From an uncultured Eubacteriales bacterium (GTDB lineage Bacteria > Bacillota > Clostridia > Oscillospirales > CAG-272), in contig CAJUIQ010000047.1 of assembly GCA_910586545.1 (NCBI GenBank), positions 1-7,340 of the forward strand: DNA of 7,340 nt, read 5' to 3'. The notes beneath the pieces were generated by a model. The model had not been told where the DNA came from, searched no databases, and was given only the letters and a program-made list of their open reading frames with translations. Position 1 is the stretch's first letter, and each line of letters opens with the position of its first letter. The position numbers and the translations under genes were made by a program. Shown here one piece after another: positions 1-5,000 of the stretch.

Positions 1-1
1 G

Positions 2-1012
2 TTTATCGGTTTTTTAATTGATTTTTTCATGGGTGTTTCCTATACGGAGTCTTTTGGATACACTACGCCGCCAGCGGCACTTTTCTACACAGTGGGAACG
101 ATGCTGTTTTCTCTGGCCTTGCCTGTTTTGTCCGCGTCTATTGCGCAGGCTATGGCAGGAAAATGGGCCTTTGCGCCCGGCTTTACCGGCGGTCTTCTGG
201 CGGCGACCGGTACCACTGTATATACAATGGAAGACGGGATTTCCGCCGGGCTGTTCGGCGCGCTGCTGGCTGGTCTTTGTGCTGGTGTGCTGGTAAGGAT
301 TTTACAAAAACTATTTTCCAGACTGCCCGATGGCGTATTCGGTTTTTTGTATACCTTTTTGGGCGTTCTTCTTACTGGGGCCGCTGTTTGCGGAGTCAAT
401 CCTCTGGCGACAGCGTTGTACGACGGTTCGTATTGGCTGCTTAGTATTGCGGCTGACAACAGCGGCGTTCTGCTTGGTGCGCTGCTTGGAGTATGCGTTG
501 CGCTGGATATGGGCGGTCCCCTTACCCAGGCGGCACATGCGTTCGCCTATGCCCAAGGCGTCCCGGCTGCTCTTGCCGCGTTGACAACGGCAACCATTAC
601 GGTGCCGCTGGCGATTGCTTTGGCGTGCGTCGTCTTTCGAGGACGTTTTCCTATGGCCCAACGGCAAGCAGGGCCAATAAACTTTTTCCTTGGAATAGGA
701 GGCATTGTCCAAGGCGGTATTCCTTACGCGGCTGCCGCACCGGTACGGATTATTCTTGGATGCGCCGTAGGCAGCGCGGTTGCCGGTGCGTTGACGGCAG
801 CATTTGCGTGTGCCGCTGCGTCTGCCGGCGGGGGCTTGTTGACTTTTGGTGCTATGACGGGGTGGATCTATGCGCTGCTGTCTGTAACTGCTGGTACGAT
901 CATCGGTATGTTTTTGCTGGGCGCGCTGGGGAAAGTACACACGCCGGAGCATGATGTACAGCGCGTTTCTCCTCCAAAGACTGCAGTATTACAGCAGAAT
1001 TCCGTTTTGTGA
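2..1012 (+). CDS. PTS fructose-type permease, EIIC subunit (5' end missing)
   Basis: This is an integral membrane EIIC of the fructose/mannitol PTS superfamily, which moves a sugar across the cytoplasmic membrane while EIIB phosphorylates it. The frame is open from base 2 with no stop, and the first ATG (position 29) falls inside a family-typical segment, so the true start and first membrane helix lie upstream; 336 residues are visible. Family landmarks in order are KWAFAPGFTGG (about 163-195), a Gly/Ala-rich helix around 235-300, ALDMGGPLTQAAHAFA (about 503-550), and GIGGIVQGGIPYAAAAP (about 692-742). The protein is mostly hydrophobic, with a short polar tail. Three normally conserved polar sites differ: the usual PxNK reads PLTQ, the TEGAIPF Glu is Gln, and the AADP Asp is Ala. 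It is probably cotranscribed with the HPr gene 78 bases downstream. Fructose specificity is not assured; the EIIC family call is firm. Confidence 0.87.
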   Translation, partial: FIGFLIDFFMGVSYTESFGYTTPPAALFYTVGTMLFSLALPVLSASIAQAMAGKWAFAPGFTGGLLAATGTTVYTMEDGISAGLFGALLAGLCAGVLVRILQKLFSRLPDGVFGFLYTFLGVLLTGAAVCGVNPLATALYDGSYWLLSIAADNSGVLLGALLGVCVALDMGGPLTQAAHAFAYAQGVPAALAALTTATITVPLAIALACVVFRGRFPMAQRQAGPINFFLGIGGIVQGGIPYAAAAPVRIILGCAVGSAVAGALTAAFACAAASAGGGLLTFGAMTGWIYALLSVTAGTIIGMFLLGALGKVHTPEHDVQRVSPPKTAVLQQNSVL

Positions 1013-1078
1013 AAACACGGTGTGAAGAATATACGCAGATTTGCGTTTTGACGCTTGCGTTCCATTCTTAGATTATTA

Positions 1079-1084
1079 AGGAAG
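1079..1084 (+). promoter_or_regulatory. Ribosome binding site of the HPr-family gene
   Basis: AGGAAG sits six bases before the ATG at 1091 and decides the start. An in-frame upstream TTG at 1055 would add twelve residues ahead of the HPr fold and has no comparable Shine-Dalgarno sequence. Confidence 0.7.
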
Positions 1085-1090
1085 ATTCAT

Positions 1091-1357
1091 ATGGTTTTTG
1101 AAAATGTGACAATGGAAAATCCACAGGGGCTGCACCTTCGGCCGGCCATGACTTTTGCAAACCGCATGTCTCGGTATGATTCCCACATCCGATTAGAGGT
1201 GGGTGAGCGGGTGGCAGATGGAAAAAGCTTAGTAAGTCTTATTTCGGCGGGTATCGGCAGTGAGGCGCAGGTGAAGATTATTTGTGACGGCCCGGATGAG
1301 GAAGAAATGCTTTGCCGCGCCACCGCCCTGCTCCGTGGCAAATCCGGGGAACTGTAA
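1091..1357 (+). CDS. HPr-family phosphocarrier protein
   Basis: This is a small cytoplasmic phosphocarrier that takes a phosphoryl group from enzyme I and passes it to EIIA of a PTS. The 88-residue length matches HPr. The active-site motif NPQGLHLRPAM gives His15, Arg17 and Pro18 at canonical positions. GKSLVSLIS gives Ser46 preceded by Gly44-Lys45, the site phosphorylated by HPr kinase in Firmicutes for catabolite control, so the protein looks competent for both catalytic and regulatory phosphorylation. The C-terminal half (QVKIICDGPDEEEMLCRATALL) fits the last strand and helix of the fold. It follows the EIIC gene by 78 bases in the same direction, which suggests a carrier encoded with its own permease rather than the general ptsHI pair; no enzyme I gene follows. 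Whether it is the housekeeping HPr or a dedicated paralogue cannot be decided here, so no symbol is given. Confidence 0.93.
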   Translation: MVFENVTMENPQGLHLRPAMTFANRMSRYDSHIRLEVGERVADGKSLVSLISAGIGSEAQVKIICDGPDEEEMLCRATALLRGKSGEL

Positions 1358-1366
1358 AAAGATACG

Positions 1367-1473
1367 CGATGGGAGCGTCGGGATGCGCCATGCGTGCCGA
1401 TAGATGGGAAACGGTGTCGAACACAGCTGTCGATAAAAACTTTGGGAAATCCTATTGACATATGCTCCCATCG
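1367..1473. repeat. 10-bp perfect inverted repeat flanking the tRNA promoter -35 box
   Basis: CGATGGGAGC at 1367-1376 is the exact reverse complement of GCTCCCATCG at 1464-1473. The right arm lies in the spacer between the -35 and -10 boxes of the tRNA promoter. A further GATGGGA at 1403-1409 could pair with the same right arm. The arms are 87 bases apart, so this could be a protein-binding dyad or a long-range fold in transcripts reading through from the HPr gene. Apart from this and the promoter, I see no gene in 1358-1576. Confidence 0.45.
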
Positions 1474-1483
1474 GTGATATAAT
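1455..1483 (+). promoter_or_regulatory. Consensus sigma-70/A promoter of the tRNA unit
   Basis: TTGACA at 1455-1460 and TATAAT at 1478-1483 are both perfect consensus boxes, separated by an ideal 17-base spacer. Transcription should start near 1490, giving a pre-tRNA leader of roughly 85-90 bases before tRNA-Leu. A promoter this strong is typical of stable RNA genes. There is no convincing terminator between the HPr stop and this promoter. Confidence 0.9.
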
Positions 1484-1576
1484 AATAAAGTCCAAAAGGA
1501 GGAGGCTTCTGCCGGGCATCCTTTCAGAACTGCAACGGTCCTGTAGTGTGCAGCGGGCCAATGCGTATACCGGCGT

Positions 1577-1665
1577 GCCGGAATGGCGGAATAGGTAGAC
1601 GCCTTGGACTTAAAATCCAATGCGACGAAAGTCGCGTACCGGTTCGATTCCGGTTTCCGGCACCA
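1577..1665 (+). tRNA. tRNA-Leu (anticodon UAA)
   Basis: This is a class II tRNA that decodes UUA and UUG by wobble. The acceptor stem pairs GCCGGAA (1577-1583) with TTCCGGC (1655-1661), followed by discriminator A1662 and an encoded CCA at 1663-1665. The anticodon stem TTGGA/TCCAA encloses CTTAAAA, placing TAA at 1611-1613. The long variable arm is a clean hairpin, GCGAC-GAAA-GTCGC (1622-1635), which together with the anticodon marks leucine. The T arm pairs ACCGG with CCGGT around TTCGATT. It is the first gene of the two-tRNA unit. Confidence 0.97.
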
Positions 1666-1697
1666 GCGGCAGGATTTATGGACAATTTATTATATAT

Positions 1698-1775
<78 letters not shown>

Positions 1776-1778
1776 ATC

Positions 1779-1820
1779 AACCCTTGAAAACATGAGGTTT
1801 TCAAGGGTTTTTGCTTTTTT
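1779..1820 (+). terminator. Intrinsic terminator of the tRNA unit
   Basis: AACCCTTGAAAAC (1779-1791) pairs perfectly with GTTTTCAAGGGTT (1797-1809) across a five-base loop. The stem is followed by a T-rich tract through 1820, interrupted only by GC at 1813-1814. It starts four bases after the initiator tRNA CCA, so it closes the tRNA transcript and insulates the downstream gene. Confidence 0.93.
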
Positions 1821-1825
1821 AGAGC

Positions 1826-1868
1826 TGCGTGAAAATATATCCGTACCGCTACCCATACTTTTCACGCA
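1826..1868. repeat. 10-bp perfect inverted repeat upstream of the RHS gene
   Basis: TGCGTGAAAA (1826-1835) and TTTTCACGCA (1859-1868) are exact reverse complements across a 23-base loop. No T-tract follows, so it does not look like a terminator. Its position about 115 bases before the start codon fits an upstream regulator site, but this is inference. Confidence 0.5.
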
Positions 1869-1899
1869 TATTCAGCAGATCCTTTCTATGTATTATATA

Positions 1900-1936
1900 A
1901 AAGCAGCCGGTAAACAGGTCAAAAACTGGCCGCTTT
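1900..1936. repeat. Imperfect 12-bp inverted repeat next to the -10 box, operator-like
   Basis: AAAGCAGCCGGT (1900-1911) and ACTGGCCGCTTT (1925-1936) pair at 12 positions with one A-C mismatch and one G-T wobble, around a 13-base loop. The element ends six bases before the TATAAT box, covering the region where a -35 box would be. A repressor or activator binding there could control the RHS gene. No regulator family can be named from the motif. Confidence 0.45.
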
Positions 1937-1942
1937 GACGTA

Positions 1943-1948
1943 TATAAT
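1943..1948 (+). promoter_or_regulatory. Probable -10 box of the RHS gene promoter
   Basis: A perfect TATAAT lies 34 bases before the start codon. No good -35 sits at 16-18 bases; the nearby TTGACG (1935-1940) is only two bases upstream and cannot serve. This suggests a weak or activator-dependent promoter. A second AT-rich possibility, TATATA at 1894-1899 with a poor TTCAGC at 1871, would place the inverted repeat at the transcription start. Confidence 0.45.
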
Positions 1949-1967
1949 GTAGACGAAATACAAAAAG

Positions 1968-1973
1968 AAAGGA
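1968..1973 (+). promoter_or_regulatory. Ribosome binding site of the RHS gene
   Basis: AAAGGA with nine bases to the ATG at 1983. It supports this start, which leads directly into a good signal peptide. Confidence 0.8.
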
Positions 1974-1982
1974 TTATTAAAA

Positions 1983-2063
1983 ATGAAAACACACATAAGA
2001 ATGATAGCAGCAATCATGGCGCTCATGATGCTGCTATCAGCTTTGCCGATCATTACCTTTGCA
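1983..2063 (+). other. Signal peptide of the RHS protein
   Basis: Residues 1-27 have a basic start (Lys2, His4, Arg6), a hydrophobic core from Met7 to Leu18, a Pro22 turn and a signal-peptidase I site Thr25-Phe26-Ala27 before Gln28. No lipobox cysteine is present, so Sec export to the wall or medium is expected. Confidence 0.88.
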
Positions 2064-5000
2064 CAGGAACAGGAAATAACGGCTAATCCTGAGCGGCCTG
2101 CAACGGAAACAGGGATCGACAATGCAAAGATCATTAACGAAAATACTGCCAGAAGAAGTGAAAAGGAAAAGCACTTCAAGTTAAGCGACGGCACGTTCCT
2201 CGCTGTGCAGTACGCGTATCCTGTTCATACGCAAAATGAAGCCGGCGAGTGGGAGGATATGGATCTTTCTTTTACTGCCGAAGCTTCTGACGATATCGTC
2301 ACATACACAAACAAGACAGACGCTCTTGCCGCTGCAATATCCGGCGGTACAGCCATGCAGCTTGCAGCTGATGGCGATGCAAATCCTATATCTCTGATGC
2401 TTATGGGATTCGATATGGATCTCACAGAAGAAGCATTCGATGCGCTTGGGGATCAAACGAAAAGCGAATCTGCATATCTTGAAAATATCAAGGTCATAGA
2501 AAAAGCAGTCAAATCCTCTGCACTTTGCTTCGCGGATCCTTCTAAAAATGTAACGCTTTCGTACGAAAGAACGTATTCCAGTATCCGACAAAATATTGTC
2601 TTTACAGAAGAACTGGAGGACGGCAACCTTTCCTTTGCTCTTGAAACCGGAGACCTGACCGCCATGCTAAATGACAGCGGCAATGTGGAAATAAAGGCAG
2701 GGGACGAAATAAAATATATTCTTCCTGCTCCGTACATGTATAACAGTGCGCATAAGAACTTTTCATTTTTAAGTTACGCACTTGAAGAAACAGAAGACGG
2801 AGGATATATTCTTACCATTAACGCGGACAGCGAATTGCTAAATCGTGAAGATGCGTCTTACCCTTTAACAATTTCTGCTGCTGTTATTGTTCCCTATAAA
2901 AAAGCGAGCAATCTGACAGTGGTATCATCGGAGACTCCCGATATGTCATATACAGGAGAAAATAGCCTGGTTGGCAGAATTGCCGGGGGAAATATAACAA
3001 GAGCATTTTTTGATACACAAGAACTGCCGGCTTTGACGGAAGAAGATATCATGCTGTCCGCACAAATGCATGCAGCTCCATATTATTTCCATACGGAAGA
3101 AATGGCATTGTTGTTGGAGGCGTATTCCGTCGATGAAGAGTGGGACGCTGAAAGCATCACATGGAATAACCAGCCTGCATATTTTGGTGCGGCAAAAGAA
3201 TGTACGGTTCACGAAAAAGACAGCGTGTTTGTGCTTTCTGAATGGGACATGACAAAGGAAGTCCGGGACCGGTATGACGGCGCCGCATCACACGGTATTG
3301 TATTGGGTTCATCTGATGAAACAGCAGCCGGCGCCGCATTTGTGGGAGAAATTTCTCCTTATCTGCTGGTGAATTATGTGCGTGTCTCTCGAAATCCGAA
3401 GGAAGAATCGTCTACCAGTGAAGACATCACTGAGAGGGATGCTGCCGATAATATGCATGATACAATTGCTATGGACAACGCAGCCACTTCTCATGCAGCC
3501 ACAAAAACATTTGATGAAATTACAGACGAATTAGACGTTCAATATTATTCGAATGACAAACAAGATTTTTGCGGTGTGCGGATCAATACGAACAGTTCTA
3601 ACTTTTATTTAAAATACAAAAGTATGAATGCCGGAAATAGAAGCTGGCTGGGTTATGTATACAGCACCAAATTAGGTGAAAACGATTATGCGGGAATTTC
3701 GGATAAGCCCATGACGCAGCTTGCCATTGAAGTATACACCGCCGGAGGAATGCGGATTTTTGACGATTACGTAGTGATGTACCGTGCCAAAGTTCCAGAT
3801 CGTGGTTGGCTGAATTGGGTAAGCAATGGCGATTCTGAAGTAATGCATACAATACAGTCAGAGTACCCGGATGAAATTACAGGCGGCTTAGATACGGGAT
3901 ACTATTCTAACTTTGCCGGCTGGGCGCCTTATGGAAATATTCAGGCGTTGGAAATTCGAATGTTCAAGCGAGTCGGCAGCGGTAGCTCCGGCGGTTCATC
4001 CGCGCCTGTAGAAGCAGGAGATTTTCAGCTTGCGAGCGGCATTACTATGAAATACCGTCAGACGGGAACTGACACCTGGACTGCATTTGGGGTGAATGAT
4101 ACCGTTTCTTTTTCCGATATAGACGGCATTATGCTGGAAACGGCGGGGAAACCTTATTATTTCCGTTATGCCGCCAAAGACAAAACAACTGGTTGGAATC
4201 CATATGTTTCAAGTCGAGACGCCAATGTAAATGATCACAAAAACGGATATGCCGGGTATGGAGGCCGCCCTATTACAAATGTGGCAATTGAGGTTCATAC
4301 TGCCAGCGGCAGAGTTTATGACGATTATATTGTTATATATCGTGCTAAGGCCGGCGGAAAATGGCTTCCTTGGGTGAGTAACGGCTGGCCTGATATTATG
4401 GAAACCCTTATGCCCGACGCCGAACTGGATACAAAATCTACGAACGCGGGAGACGGCAGATATGGTTCCATCCAAGCGTTGGAAATCCGTGTTTATGAGC
4501 GCAAAGGCTTGAATCCGACGCCCGGGGCAAACGCAAAAATAATTGACGTTCCGTATATCAATCAACATGCGATAGGTATGCCAAACGGATGCGAAAGCGT
4601 CAGCACGGTTATGGCGCTGCAGCATATCGGTGTGAATATCAGCCCCGATACGTTTGTAGACAGATATCTGGACATGGGCAGCGTACCGTATTGGAAAAAC
4701 GGCGTGCGCTATGGCTTTGATCCGAACAAGGTGTTTGGAGGCAATCCCAGGTTAGCCAGCGGCTGGGGATGCTTTGCACCAGCTATTATGAAAGCCCTGA
4801 ATAAATTTTCAGACAGCTACGGTTTTACGGCCGAAAATGTATCTGGAAAGTCATTAGAATATTTATGTACAAACTATATCGACAAGGGAATCCCTGTTGT
4901 TTTGTGGGGAACTGTCGGTATGACCTCCAGTTATAAAATACATAACTGGACAACACCGGACGGCGCTTCTGTTTCCTATAACAATAAGCTGCATTGTCTG

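Noticed and set aside
311..952. 213-codon minus-strand frame opposite the EIIC gene
   Set aside because: The sense strand encodes a clear membrane permease. The antisense product is Arg/Gln-rich with no family pattern.
1033..1076. Small hairpin (ACGCA/TGCGT) and TTGACG/GATTAT pair between EIIC and HPr, considered as a terminator or promoter
   Set aside because: The stem is only five pairs with a short T run, and the putative start point would fall in the HPr ribosome binding site.
1055..1090. Upstream TTG start for the HPr gene
   Set aside because: The added residues do not belong to the HPr fold, and the AGGAAG site at 1079-1084 fits the ATG at 1091.
1495..1524. AAAGGA/TCCTTT stem and AAAGGAGG motif in the pre-tRNA leader, considered as a leader peptide or riboswitch
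   Set aside because: No start codon sits at a suitable distance, the inner pairing is weak, and no riboswitch signature is visible.
1087..1620. 177-codon minus-strand frame across the HPr gene and tRNA-Leu
   Set aside because: It runs through an unmistakable HPr gene, a consensus promoter and a tRNA, so it is a chance frame.
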